DNA from: Gracilimonas sp040882225
Lineage (GTDB): Bacteria > Bacteroidota > Rhodothermia > Balneolales > Balneolaceae
Assembly: GCA_040882225.1 (NCBI GenBank)
Contig: JBBEBR010000022.1
Span: 248,001 to 312,000 of the forward strand
Direction: 5' to 3'
DNA length: 64,000 nucleotides
The notes beneath the pieces are model-generated. The model had not been told where the DNA came from. It made no database searches and saw only the letters and a program-made list of their open reading frames with translations. Positions 7,681 to 15,677 of this stretch are shown here, piece after piece. The stretch's first letter is position 1; each line of letters starts with the position of its first letter. Position numbers and translations under genes: made by a program.

Positions 7681-8520
7681 TCAGATGTTGGAATTCACTA
7701 CTAACTCCTCTGGAATGTCAGAGCCTAAAACTCCAATTCCAAATAAGGCAAAATCATATTTTGCGGGATCATCAGGATCGAGCAACTTCAGCTTGCTGCT
7801 TAGTTCACAAACAGCTTTCCAATCATTTTGATGACGGGAGAGTAATCCCAGCTTTCGTGCCTGCCGCGCAACATGTACATCCAGCGGAATCTTGAGTTCA
7901 GCCGGGGAAATGAAGTTCATCGTTCCTAAATCAACGGGACTTCCTTTCCGAATACACCATCTCAGATACATATATAATCGCTTAGCGGAACTGTTTTTTG
8001 CCGGATTGGAGACGTGCTTTTTTGTCCGTTGTGGAAGCTCAGGATGAAATGAAAAAAACTGCTCATGAAAAACCGTGATAAGTTCTTTTTGTTCTGATGA
8101 AGCTCGTTTTTGACAATGAGCCCAGAAATTTTCAAAGGTGTCATATTTCAAAAGAATAGACTGAAGGCTTTTTATCAGCCAATAAATATCAACGGCTTTA
8201 AATGTACGGTGTTTGAAGCCCTCCAAAACCGGCGCGTCACTTTCTGAGAAATTCATAATGAAATCAGCCGGTTTGAAATTCATCCTTTTTAGCAGATTTT
8301 CAACTTTAGCATTCACGATATCACGGCGGCCCCAGGCCATGGTTGCGGCAAAAAACCCCGCCAGTTCACGGTCGTTTTTATCTTCAAAAGCGTGCATAAA
8401 TTGAATGGGATCAGAATCTATATAATCCGGAGTTTCAATTTCCAAAACCAGCCTATCTAAATAGGGTTTGAGCTCAAGAATTTTCTTTTTGGAAAGCGTT
8501 CGCAGTTTCTTTTTTATCAA
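7681..8520 (-). CDS. TIGR02757 family (DUF2400) protein
   Basis: A 279-residue soluble protein matching the DUF2400/TIGR02757 family of Bacteroidetes and spirochaetes. Recognisable blocks are DPIQFMHAFEDKNDRELAGFFAA near residue 40 and WGRRDIVNAKVENLL. Further on are KRLYMYLRWCIRKGSPVDLG and the C-terminal IPLDVHVARQARKLGLLSRHQNDWK. The last block recalls the HhH-GPD fold of DNA glycosylases and related repair enzymes, which gives a weak hint of nucleic-acid binding. There is no characterised activity. It is transcribed toward rpsU but separated from it by about 110 bases, and it diverges from the adenylate cyclase gene. Confidence 0.82.
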   Translation of the reverse strand: MIKKKLRTLSKKKILELKPYLDRLVLEIETPDYIDSDPIQFMHAFEDKNDRELAGFFAATMAWGRRDIVNAKVENLLKRMNFKPADFIMNFSESDAPVLEGFKHRTFKAVDIYWLIKSLQSILLKYDTFENFWAHCQKRASSEQKELITVFHEQFFSFHPELPQRTKKHVSNPAKNSSAKRLYMYLRWCIRKGSPVDLGTMNFISPAELKIPLDVHVARQARKLGLLSRHQNDWKAVCELSSKLKLLDPDDPAKYDFALFGIGVLGSDIPEELVVNSNI

Positions 8521-8647
8521 TATTCCGTGTATTTATTTCAGGAAAGATAAAACAATCAGCAAAGGTAATTTGGGATAACCAAACTCACTTTTAAAATGTG
8601 AATCATAATTTTATTATTATAGCCAATAATTTTTCGGGCAAGAATTC

Positions 8648-10819
8648 ATGAGTACATTCATAAAGTTAAATAAAGCTACCGTAGCGCTTCTGGTTTTTCT
8701 GGGTATAGTGATTACCATTTTCACTCTTCAGTCTGTAGGTTTTTTCCAACCTGTTGAAGAATCGTTGTTGGATCAGAAATTCAGGACTTTTGAACGTGAA
8801 ACGGCCTCTGATAATATCAGGTTGCTGATGATTGACCAAAAAAGTCTTGATGCCTTTGTGGGTAATCATGGCATTTACTGGCCCTGGCCGCGGGAAGTGT
8901 ATAGCACCGTACACAATTATCTGGTGGCGAAAAAAGCCCGTCTTGTTGTGTATGATATTCTGTTTGATCAACCGGATTTTAGTAGAAATGGTATTTCCGG
9001 GGAAATGAGCGATCAATCTCTTGAACAAATGTTAGGGACCTATCAAAATGGAATTCTTGCAGCTCAAACTACCAAAGCGGACAGTGTAAAACAGATTCCG
9101 AGTATAGCCGGTTTTTCTCGTCACCTGACTCAAACCTCCGACCAAAATTTATATTCGGTTAGCAATTTACCGATCCCGCGTTTTTTGAGCACGGCAAGAG
9201 GATTGGGTTCGGTAGCCATTCCCACCGAAAATGAAGCGCTGATTAGATCAGTTCCACTATTTTTCAATGTCTCGGAAGATCAGGCTCTTCCTTCTTTGGG
9301 GATGGCGGCTTATCTGGGCTTGAAAAACGGAGAATATCTCACCGATTCTAAAGAGAACTATCTGACGGTGGATTCTCTTGATATTCCGCTATCAAGCGAT
9401 GGCAAATACCTGGTAAACTGGTATAAAAAAGGAGGAACCACAGACGGAACTTTCAAGAACCATTCATTTTATAGCATTTTTGAAGCCGCCCTGCAATTTC
9501 AAATGACAGGAGTGCCCCGCAATGATCAGTTTGTGGATTTAGAGGATAAACTCGTTTTTCTTGGAGCCAACGCCGCCGGACTATCTGACATAAAATCTAC
9601 ACCAATGAGTCCCTTCGAGCCATTTCCCGGCGTTGAGATTCATGCTACCGTTACCAACAACTTGCTTGAAGGCGACTTCATCACATACATCCCGAATGCT
9701 GTAAAAACCCTTCTGCTACTATCTCTGATCGCTGCCATTTTAGGATTGATTTTTTGGGCTCCGTCAAAAATCAATATTTCTGCTACAGTACTTATTTTAG
9801 CGGGAATTTTAGTTATAGGATTGTTTTTGTTTTCGGCCTATAGAATTTGGTTTCCGACAGCTGAAATTTTTCTTGCATCACTTTTAACAGTTGTGGCGGG
9901 TTTCACAACAAAATATGTAAGTGAAGATGCTCAAAAACGTGCGCTTCGAAGTGCCTTCGATCTTTATCTGCAAAAGGAACTGGTAGAGCAAATTGTAGAT
10001 CAGCCGGAGTTGCTAAAACTCGGTGGCGATAAAAAGGAATTGACGGTTTTATTTAGCGATTTAGCAGGTTTTACTTCTATTTCAGAAGATATTGAACCGG
10101 AGGAATTGGTTGCTTTTTTGAATGAATATTTAAGTGAAATGACCTCCATCGTTTTCAAAAATCGCGGAACACTGGACAAATATATTGGTGATGCAATTAT
10201 GGCGTTTTGGGGAGCTCCAGTTCCGGCTGAAGACCACGCTTATTTGGCTTGTAAATGTGTGCTCGAAATGGAAGAGAAGATGGCGGAGCTTCAACAGAAA
10301 TGGACGAAAGAAGGAAAGCCCGCTCCTCATGTTCGCTATGGCATAAATTCTGGGGCAATGGTAGTGGGAAATATGGGTTCAGATGACCGATTTAGCTATA
10401 CCGTTTTAGGAGATAATGTGAATTTGGGAGCCAGGCTTGAACCTGCGAATAAAGATTTTGGTACAAATATTCTCATCTCGGAATTCACTCAGGAAAAAGT
10501 AAATGGCCGCCTTATTACCCGCGAAGTCGCTTTACTGAAGGCAAAAGGAAAAACGAAGCCTATTCGTATTTATGAACTGATTGGAGAGGAAAGTTCACCC
10601 AAAAAAGAAGAATGGGAAGATTTTCTGGAAGCTTATAATCAGGCACTCGTCCATTATTATTCAAGAAACTGGGAAGAAGCGGAAGAGTTCTTTAAAAAGA
10701 GTAAGAGCCTTAAAACAGAAGATAAACTCTGCGAGATATATCTCCGGAATATTCAGGAATTTAAAAATAATCCGCCCGATAAAAATTGGGACGGGAGCTA
10801 TCAACAGATCAATAAATGA
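8648..10819 (+). CDS. CHASE2-domain class III adenylate cyclase
   Basis: A 723-residue transmembrane signalling enzyme making a cyclic nucleotide from ATP. One N-terminal TM segment (about 10-30) precedes a periplasmic CHASE2 sensor domain (IRLLMIDQKSLDAF through PGVEIHATVTNNLLEG). Three clustered TM segments follow at about 350-425, then a cytoplasmic cyclase domain. Metal-binding aspartates are Asp471 (LFSDLAGFT) and Asp515 (KYIGDAIMAFWGAP). The Lys two residues before YIGD and the Asp in LGDNVNLGARLE indicate ATP rather than GTP. The final 70 residues resemble a TPR helix pair. The stop overlaps the start of the M48 peptidase (ATGA), so both are made from one message. A TCAC-N9-GTGA palindrome lies upstream at 8585. 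Confidence 0.92.
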   Translation: MSTFIKLNKATVALLVFLGIVITIFTLQSVGFFQPVEESLLDQKFRTFERETASDNIRLLMIDQKSLDAFVGNHGIYWPWPREVYSTVHNYLVAKKARLVVYDILFDQPDFSRNGISGEMSDQSLEQMLGTYQNGILAAQTTKADSVKQIPSIAGFSRHLTQTSDQNLYSVSNLPIPRFLSTARGLGSVAIPTENEALIRSVPLFFNVSEDQALPSLGMAAYLGLKNGEYLTDSKENYLTVDSLDIPLSSDGKYLVNWYKKGGTTDGTFKNHSFYSIFEAALQFQMTGVPRNDQFVDLEDKLVFLGANAAGLSDIKSTPMSPFEPFPGVEIHATVTNNLLEGDFITYIPNAVKTLLLLSLIAAILGLIFWAPSKINISATVLILAGILVIGLFLFSAYRIWFPTAEIFLASLLTVVAGFTTKYVSEDAQKRALRSAFDLYLQKELVEQIVDQPELLKLGGDKKELTVLFSDLAGFTSISEDIEPEELVAFLNEYLSEMTSIVFKNRGTLDKYIGDAIMAFWGAPVPAEDHAYLACKCVLEMEEKMAELQQKWTKEGKPAPHVRYGINSGAMVVGNMGSDDRFSYTVLGDNVNLGARLEPANKDFGTNILISEFTQEKVNGRLITREVALLKAKGKTKPIRIYELIGEESSPKKEEWEDFLEAYNQALVHYYSRNWEEAEEFFKKSKSLKTEDKLCEIYLRNIQEFKNNPPDKNWDGSYQQINK

Positions 10820-12108
10820 TGAAAACACTTACACGTTCGTTCGGAATATTAATTGTAGTTATCTTAATTTCTAACGTAGCTATTTTAGCTCAGGTCAAAT
10901 ACACCAACCAAACCACAGATATGCGGAAAGGTCCCGCGGCGTATCACGAACTTATGTTGCGGTTGTATATCAATAATAAAGTGGAGCTGGATTCAAGTCA
11001 GGGTTATTGGGATCGTATTAATTTCCAGCAAAATCTTGGCTGGGTGCCCAGTTTTACGCTGTCTGATTCAAAAATAAATTCTGATGCTTTAAAATCTGAT
11101 TCACTCAAAAGCAGAATGAATTTGATGTTTTCTCAGCTTAACAACGAAGGTGATGCGGATGAAACAGAGTTAACAGCCTCTGCGGCACAGGTTTCGGCGG
11201 CGGTAAAAGGTTTTGCTGAAAAATATCGTCAGCAAAGAAATATTGAATATAATGTGGATTTTGAGCGGTTTCAGATTAATCCGCCTTCCCCAACCGAGTT
11301 CAAGAATTTTATAGACGTTCGAAACCGTGAACTTTCACCAAGAGACCGGCGCAGGCTTCTTTATCCCGGGGTGATTTATATCCCTTATAACGATCCTGCG
11401 ATCGATCAAATCGGCTATGCCGTTGCAAGTATTGTGGCACAGGAAGGATTGGTAAGTAATTACGACCTTCAGCGTTACCTTGATCTGCTTTCTGCCCTGA
11501 TTGTTGAAAACAGCCAGAAACCGGAGCTCGACTTCAGTGTATTTATCCTGGATTTGGATGAAGTTCAGGGGTATTCACTACCCGGTAACTATATCTTTAT
11601 TTCGAAAGGTGCCTTAAAGCAGATGAGAAACGAAGCCGAACTGGTTCACTTTCTCTCACATGAAGTTGCTCACCTTGTTTTTAGTCATGGAATGGTGGAA
11701 TACAAGGAGCGCGAGCCACGCATCAAAATGGAAAATGCTCTTGACGAACTGCGCGCTAAAGTTGATGCACAAGATTCAAATACAGAGCTCAGGGAAATGG
11801 AGCAGTCGATTACCGCGTGGACAAATGAGGTTTATGATTACATCAACAAAGAAAGGCTCGAAGATTATGAGTTCGATGCTGATAAATGGGGAATAATCTA
11901 CACCTATCTTTCAGGGTATAATCCCAATGAAGCCATAAAATACCTGAACCGAATTCGAATTTCTGAAACCGAAGCGAGAATGGAGTGGAACGGGCTTTCT
12001 CTTGAAAACAGGGTAAAGGCAATCAACAAACAAATTACGGGTTTGAATCTCGGCACGGGAAATACAAACAGCGAGTTGTTTCAAAGGCTGATTAATTCGC
12101 TTGAATAG
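10816..12108 (+). CDS. exported M48 family metallopeptidase with N-terminal SH3-like domain
   Basis: A 430-residue protein with a signal peptide (MMKTLTRSFGILIVVILISN, cleavage near AILAQ). A bacterial SH3-like domain follows (VKYTNQTTDMRKGPAAYHEL...GYWDRI...GWVPSF, about 25-85), then a zinc peptidase domain. The HEVAH motif is at residues 282-286, with the downstream glutamate in LEDYEFDADKWG as third ligand. This is the M48 arrangement seen in BepA/LoiP-like periplasmic proteases that maintain the envelope. Translation is coupled to the adenylate cyclase by a 4-base overlap, suggesting an envelope-sensing and envelope-proteolysis unit. Its substrate is unknown. Confidence 0.85.
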   Translation: MMKTLTRSFGILIVVILISNVAILAQVKYTNQTTDMRKGPAAYHELMLRLYINNKVELDSSQGYWDRINFQQNLGWVPSFTLSDSKINSDALKSDSLKSRMNLMFSQLNNEGDADETELTASAAQVSAAVKGFAEKYRQQRNIEYNVDFERFQINPPSPTEFKNFIDVRNRELSPRDRRRLLYPGVIYIPYNDPAIDQIGYAVASIVAQEGLVSNYDLQRYLDLLSALIVENSQKPELDFSVFILDLDEVQGYSLPGNYIFISKGALKQMRNEAELVHFLSHEVAHLVFSHGMVEYKEREPRIKMENALDELRAKVDAQDSNTELREMEQSITAWTNEVYDYINKERLEDYEFDADKWGIIYTYLSGYNPNEAIKYLNRIRISETEARMEWNGLSLENRVKAINKQITGLNLGTGNTNSELFQRLINSLE

Positions 12109-12650
12109 TTTAAAAATTAATTCGTTTTCTAAACGTCTTTCCATAGCACTTTAAAAATGATGGGGTGTTACTTTTGTCTTGACACAAAAGTAACCAAAAA
12201 GTCAAGGCTGGGAATTGTGGGCGGCGCTCACGTGGGCTCCGCTGCAAATTTTCAATGGTCCATCAACATTCTAAATAACTTAAATCTTCGAGCCGGTATG
12301 AAATTTTGCCGCCTTCGGCTGCTTCGCATCGAAGGCTAACGCAGAGCCTCCTGTTCGCTTCTCCCGCCCACAATTCCAAGGCCGAAAAGAAGAGGGGATA
12401 TATTTGAAGCTTTTGATTTAGTGACTCTCAAATGATCTATTGACCTGTTTCGATTAAGAAACTATCTCGTCTTCGCGAGAGAGGCTTGTTATAGACTTTG
12501 ATTCAGAGTGTTGTCGACGAAGCGATCTCCCTGGAATGTCTGGAAAGTAGTGTACGGGAGATTGACACGCAGTGTTCCCTTCGGGACTTCGGCATTCGCT
12601 ATCGCTCACTTCTCGTGCCAAAGGCATCCCCTCGGGTCAATGACGTTTTT
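12109..12650. repeat. 540-bp gene-free region built of dispersed palindromic repeats
   Basis: No convincing gene is present. The left part starts with a perfect 11-bp hairpin at 12167-12194 (GTTACTTTTGT/ACAAAAGTAAC), a motif common between genes in Bacteroidetes. It is followed by an outer inverted repeat, 12206-12223 (GGGAATTGTGGGCG) against 12365-12383 (CGCCCACAATTCC). The right part (about 12515-12648) carries GACGAAGCGATCTCCC, a matching GGGAGAT, and GTCAATGACG, resembling the widespread GTCATTGCGAG/GAAGCAATCTC repeats. It ends in a T7 run at the Nudix stop codon. A short GACCTGTTTCG motif near 12448 recalls the hairpin at 15565. Confidence 0.65.
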
Positions 12651-13217
12651 TTAAATCGAACAGGTTAAAAGATATTTAGCAACAGCGGCTACTACCAACG
12701 AATGGTGCACCTGCCCATCGGCGACCATTTCAAGAAATTCTGACATTGGCATCAGGTGAACTTTTATCCTCTCGTTGCCATCCAGTTGTTGTTCTTGGAT
12801 TTTTTTGCAGTTTTCTGCCAGGTAAAAGTGTGTGTGGTTAGTTAGAAAAGCAGGATTTGAACTCACTTTTCCCAGGCTTTCCCAATCAGTTCCTGCAAAA
12901 CCTGTTTCTTCCAAAAGTTCACGTTTAGCGGTTTCAAGTGGCTTTTCTCCCTCATCAATCATTCCACCCGGAAGTTCCAAAGTAGGTTTGTCAATTCCGT
13001 AACGAAACTGTTCAACAAGAATGATCTCATTTTCTGGGGTGAGGGGGATCACATTTATCCAATCCGGAGCTTCAACAATAGAAAATGTAGCCGAATGATT
13101 TTCAGAAGCAATATGCATGTCTCGCTGCAAAAGTTTGAAAATATTCGTGGTATATTCCAACCGCTCGCTTGTGGTAATCCATGGCTCAACACTAAACTCG
13201 AAATTTTTTTTACCCAT
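12651..13217 (-). CDS. Nudix hydrolase, ADP-ribose pyrophosphatase-like
   Basis: A roughly 188-residue Nudix enzyme. The Nudix box GGMIDEGEKPLETAKRELLE with ETGFA following fits GX5EX7REUXEEXGU exactly. The preceding VEQFRYGIDKPTLELPGG block is typical of ADP-ribose/nucleoside-diphosphate-sugar pyrophosphatases (NUDT5/ADPRase type), which yield AMP and ribose-5-phosphate. The ATG at 13217 (MGKKNFEFSVEPW) is preferred; another lies four codons upstream at 13229. The preferred start is one base from the divergent AMP nucleosidase ATG at 13219, leaving no conventional intergenic promoter. Substrate choice within the family is inferred. Confidence 0.88.
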   Translation of the reverse strand: MGKKNFEFSVEPWITTSERLEYTTNIFKLLQRDMHIASENHSATFSIVEAPDWINVIPLTPENEIILVEQFRYGIDKPTLELPGGMIDEGEKPLETAKRELLEETGFAGTDWESLGKVSSNPAFLTNHTHFYLAENCKKIQEQQLDGNERIKVHLMPMSEFLEMVADGQVHHSLVVAAVAKYLLTCSI

Positions 13218-13218
13218 T

Positions 13219-14403
13219 ATGTCAGACACGCTTAAACTAATTAAAGATCAATTTTCCTCGGAGGCAGAACTTAAAAAAGCTATTGATAAAGCGTGTGATC
13301 TGATGGAAAAAATTTACGATGAAGGTAAATATCCGAAGCTGATTGTTGAACGGGCTTGGTCGAAGCATAACCCGGTAATTGATGGCGAACTTGCCCAGCC
13401 AAAAGCTTATCGTTGGTATCTGAAAAGAGAAATTGAACGGCTTCTGAATTATGGAGCGGTTGTTACGGTAAAGCCATCACGGAACGTACTGCCATTAATA
13501 GACCCGGATTTATTCACAAACCTGGATGAAAACGACTGGGACATCACCCAAAAGAAACTTTTTCTTTTCCGGGCCGAGCGTATTGATATTTCACTGGACC
13601 GGTTGCAGCACTACACCGGAACCCCTGCTGAAGATTTTCAGCGCTACATACTTTTTACCAATTATGATATGCATGTAGATGTGTTCCTGAACAAGTTTCC
13701 TGATTGTGTGAAACCGGCGAGAACGGGAGTTCAGATGCCGGCTTATCATCATAAAATGGATAATAATAGCGGCCTTACATTGATAAACATCGGAGTAGGC
13801 CCTTCCAATGCAAAAACTATTACTGATCATGTGGGCGTGCTAAGATCTGATGCCATGATTATGGTTGGGCATTGCGGCGGATTGCGGAATCACCAGGATA
13901 TTGGTGATTTTGTACTTGCAAATGGATATATGCGAGCGGACAAGGTTCTTGATGATTTGTTCCCGATTGGAATTCCCGTATCTCCAAATTACATTTTGAA
14001 TCGATATTTGCAGGAAGTTCTGGATCAGAATAACTTAAACCATCGAATCGGAACTGTTTATACCACTGCAAACCGGAATTGGGAATTCTCAAAAATGCGC
14101 ACGGTAGAGGAAATTCATCACAGCCGAAGCGTAGCCATAGACATGGAATCTTCTACGGTAGCAACAAACGGGTTTCGATATCGCATTCCTCATGCCACAC
14201 TTTTATGTGTAAGTGATAAGCCGCTTCATGGTAAACCAAAACTTTCTGAATCTGCCCAATCTTTCTATCAAAATTCTAAAGAACTGCACCTGGAAATTGT
14301 TATCGATGCCCTGCAAATGGTGAAAGATAATTACCCCGAAGGACTTCCAAATTCCAGCATCCGCGCGTTCAATGAGCCGCTAATGGGCGGTGGTGATGGC
14401 TAA
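13219..14403 (+). CDS. amn: AMP nucleosidase
   Basis: Hydrolyses AMP to adenine and ribose-5-phosphate, adjusting the adenylate pool. The N-terminal AMP-nucleosidase domain (KLIKDQFSSEAELKKAIDKA...KPKAYRWYLKREIERLL) is followed by a phosphorylase-like domain. That domain shows IGVGPSNAKTITDHVGVLR, MVGHCGGLRNHQDIGDFV, the AIDMESSTVATNGFR ribose/base-binding segment and LLCVSDKPLHGKPK. The frame is open back to 13117, but MSDTLKLIKDQ at 13219 is the natural start and gives 394 residues, shorter than the 484 of E. coli Amn and consistent with Bacteroidetes forms. The divergent Nudix enzyme would release AMP, this enzyme's substrate, so the two may be metabolically connected. Confidence 0.93.
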   Translation: MSDTLKLIKDQFSSEAELKKAIDKACDLMEKIYDEGKYPKLIVERAWSKHNPVIDGELAQPKAYRWYLKREIERLLNYGAVVTVKPSRNVLPLIDPDLFTNLDENDWDITQKKLFLFRAERIDISLDRLQHYTGTPAEDFQRYILFTNYDMHVDVFLNKFPDCVKPARTGVQMPAYHHKMDNNSGLTLINIGVGPSNAKTITDHVGVLRSDAMIMVGHCGGLRNHQDIGDFVLANGYMRADKVLDDLFPIGIPVSPNYILNRYLQEVLDQNNLNHRIGTVYTTANRNWEFSKMRTVEEIHHSRSVAIDMESSTVATNGFRYRIPHATLLCVSDKPLHGKPKLSESAQSFYQNSKELHLEIVIDALQMVKDNYPEGLPNSSIRAFNEPLMGGGDG

Positions 14404-14431
14404 AAATTCTCCCAAAGGGATGCCTTCGGCA

Positions 14432-14452
14432 AAAATTCAAAATTCAAAATTA
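14432..14452. repeat. 7-bp tandem repeat (AAAATTC x3, last copy one mismatch)
   Basis: AAAATTC, AAAATTC and AAAATTA lie in tandem shortly after the amn stop. It is one of three intergenic heptamer arrays in this window, with those at 16399 and 17627. Confidence 0.75.
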
Positions 14453-14491
14453 TGGATTTGAAATTAGCTACACACTTTGAATTCTGGGTTT

Positions 14492-14521
14492 TAATTATTG
14501 ATTATCAATAATTAATTATTG
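14492..14521. promoter_or_regulatory. candidate operator of the DUF2975/HTH pair
   Basis: TAATTATTGA (14492-14501) and TCAATAATTA (14505-14514) form a perfect 10-bp palindrome with a 3-base centre. A third half-site, TAATTATTG, sits at 14513-14521, exactly 21 bp (two helical turns) after the first. The array ends 55 bases upstream of the DUF2975 start. The nearby HTH protein is the natural candidate binder. Confidence 0.5.
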
Positions 14522-14576
14522 CTTTTCAAAAACATATTCCTTTTTATTCGGATAACATGAAATTCATTCGATCCTT

Positions 14577-15209
14577 ATGAAATTGAAAAAAGATTGGTCG
14601 CCGGCGTACTTTCTCTACTATATTTGCTGGATTGGTTATTGGACGATAGGATTGTCTTTTGTTACAGTTGCAACTATCAGCAGCCTGATGAGCGATAATG
14701 GAAAAGTAGTAATCCTGGATGTTCCGGTTGTGATGCAGGTCGATCATGTTCCCAACCAAAATGAGCTTAATAATGATGGAAATACCCTCAGAATTTCTGA
14801 ATCCATTAAAACAAATGTTTTTGTTTTTGCTAATTCAGAAAATCAAAAGCTTAAGATTGCGTGGCTATACGCAATTAAAATGTTTGACGGACTGATTGTC
14901 TTTGTAGTTTTGATATTCCTAAGCCGCGTTTTGAAAAGAGTGGCAGAAAAAGATCCTTTTCACTTTCAGAACCAAACTTATCTATATGCGATTGGCTGGA
15001 CGTTAATTATAGGAGGATGCATCAACCTTCTGCTAATGCTTCTGCCAATTCCACTAATTGGAACAGCCGATTTACCGGCCGGTTATGAAATTAAACATCT
15101 TCTTTTGAGTGGTGACCTATACATCTTTGGTGGGATTTTAGTGATCGTTATAAGCTATGTTTTCAAAGAGGGAACACGTATTTACGAAGAACAAAAACTG
15201 ACGGTATAA
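14577..15209 (+). CDS. DUF2975 domain membrane protein
   Basis: A 210-residue membrane protein with four predicted TM segments (around residues 10-32, 100-120, 138-160 and 178-200). The loop FLSRVLKRVAEKDPFHFQNQTYLYAIGW is the conserved region of DUF2975. Family members are almost always encoded just before a short HTH regulator of the YozG type, as here, where the TAA shares one base with the next ATG. A membrane-tethering or signal-sensing role for the regulator is often assumed but not shown. The first loop (about residues 35-95) is predicted outside the cytoplasm. Confidence 0.8.
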   Translation: MKLKKDWSPAYFLYYICWIGYWTIGLSFVTVATISSLMSDNGKVVILDVPVVMQVDHVPNQNELNNDGNTLRISESIKTNVFVFANSENQKLKIAWLYAIKMFDGLIVFVVLIFLSRVLKRVAEKDPFHFQNQTYLYAIGWTLIIGGCINLLLMLLPIPLIGTADLPAGYEIKHLLLSGDLYIFGGILVIVISYVFKEGTRIYEEQKLTV

Positions 15210-15412
15210 TGGCCATCATCGTAAATTTGGATGTAATGCTGGCAAAAAGAAAAATGAGCCTCACGGAGTTATCGGAAAAAGTGGACATCACCATGTCTAA
15301 TTTGTCCATTTTAAAAACCGGAAAAGCCAAAGCCATTCGTTTTTCAACATTAGAGGCTATCTGCAAAGCACTTGACTGCCAACCTGGAGATATTTTGGTT
15401 TGCCAATTCTAA
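15209..15412 (+). CDS. short Cro/CI-type HTH regulator (DUF2975 partner)
   Basis: A 67-residue protein consisting of a single HTH_26/XRE-like domain: VNLDVMLAKRKMSLTELSEKV, then TMSNLSILKTGKAKAIRFSTL and EAICKALDCQPGDIL. This is the YozG-type regulator normally paired with a DUF2975 membrane protein. Start and upstream stop overlap by one base (TAATG), so translation is coupled. The palindromic array at 14492-14521 is a plausible binding site. The domain is clear; target genes beyond its own operon are unknown. Confidence 0.9.
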   Translation: MAIIVNLDVMLAKRKMSLTELSEKVDITMSNLSILKTGKAKAIRFSTLEAICKALDCQPGDILVCQF

Positions 15413-15564
15413 ACGTAGATGCAACAACAAGTTGTTATCGAATCTGCGTGAATTTGCGTATTCATCTGCTAAACTCAGCGAGAAATGAAGCTTTACGCAG
15501 TTTTCGCAAAACTATAAGCTGAGTAATCACAAAGTGCATGGATAATTTCCCTCACAGAGGAGAT

Positions 15565-15591
15565 AAACCTGTTTCGTTCAGAAACAGGTTT
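15565..15591. repeat. perfect 11-bp inverted repeat
   Basis: AAACCTGTTTC and GAAACAGGTTT flank a five-base loop in the 265-bp gap before radC. No T-run follows on either strand, so it is not a standard terminator. It could be a regulatory or dispersed element; a related GACCTGTTTCG motif occurs near 12448. The rest of the 15413-15677 gap shows no gene. Confidence 0.5.
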
Positions 15592-15677
15592 CGGGGTGTC
15601 CAACACTACCCTAAAACTTTTTTGTAAGGAATGCTCCCGAAATCGCTCTCACAAAGAAAAAGAAACAAATCAAACCT

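Noticed and set aside
12157..12339. 60-codon plus-strand open frame in the repeat region
   Set aside because: It lies across the palindromic repeat arms; its sequence is explained by the dispersed element and has no domain or codon signature.
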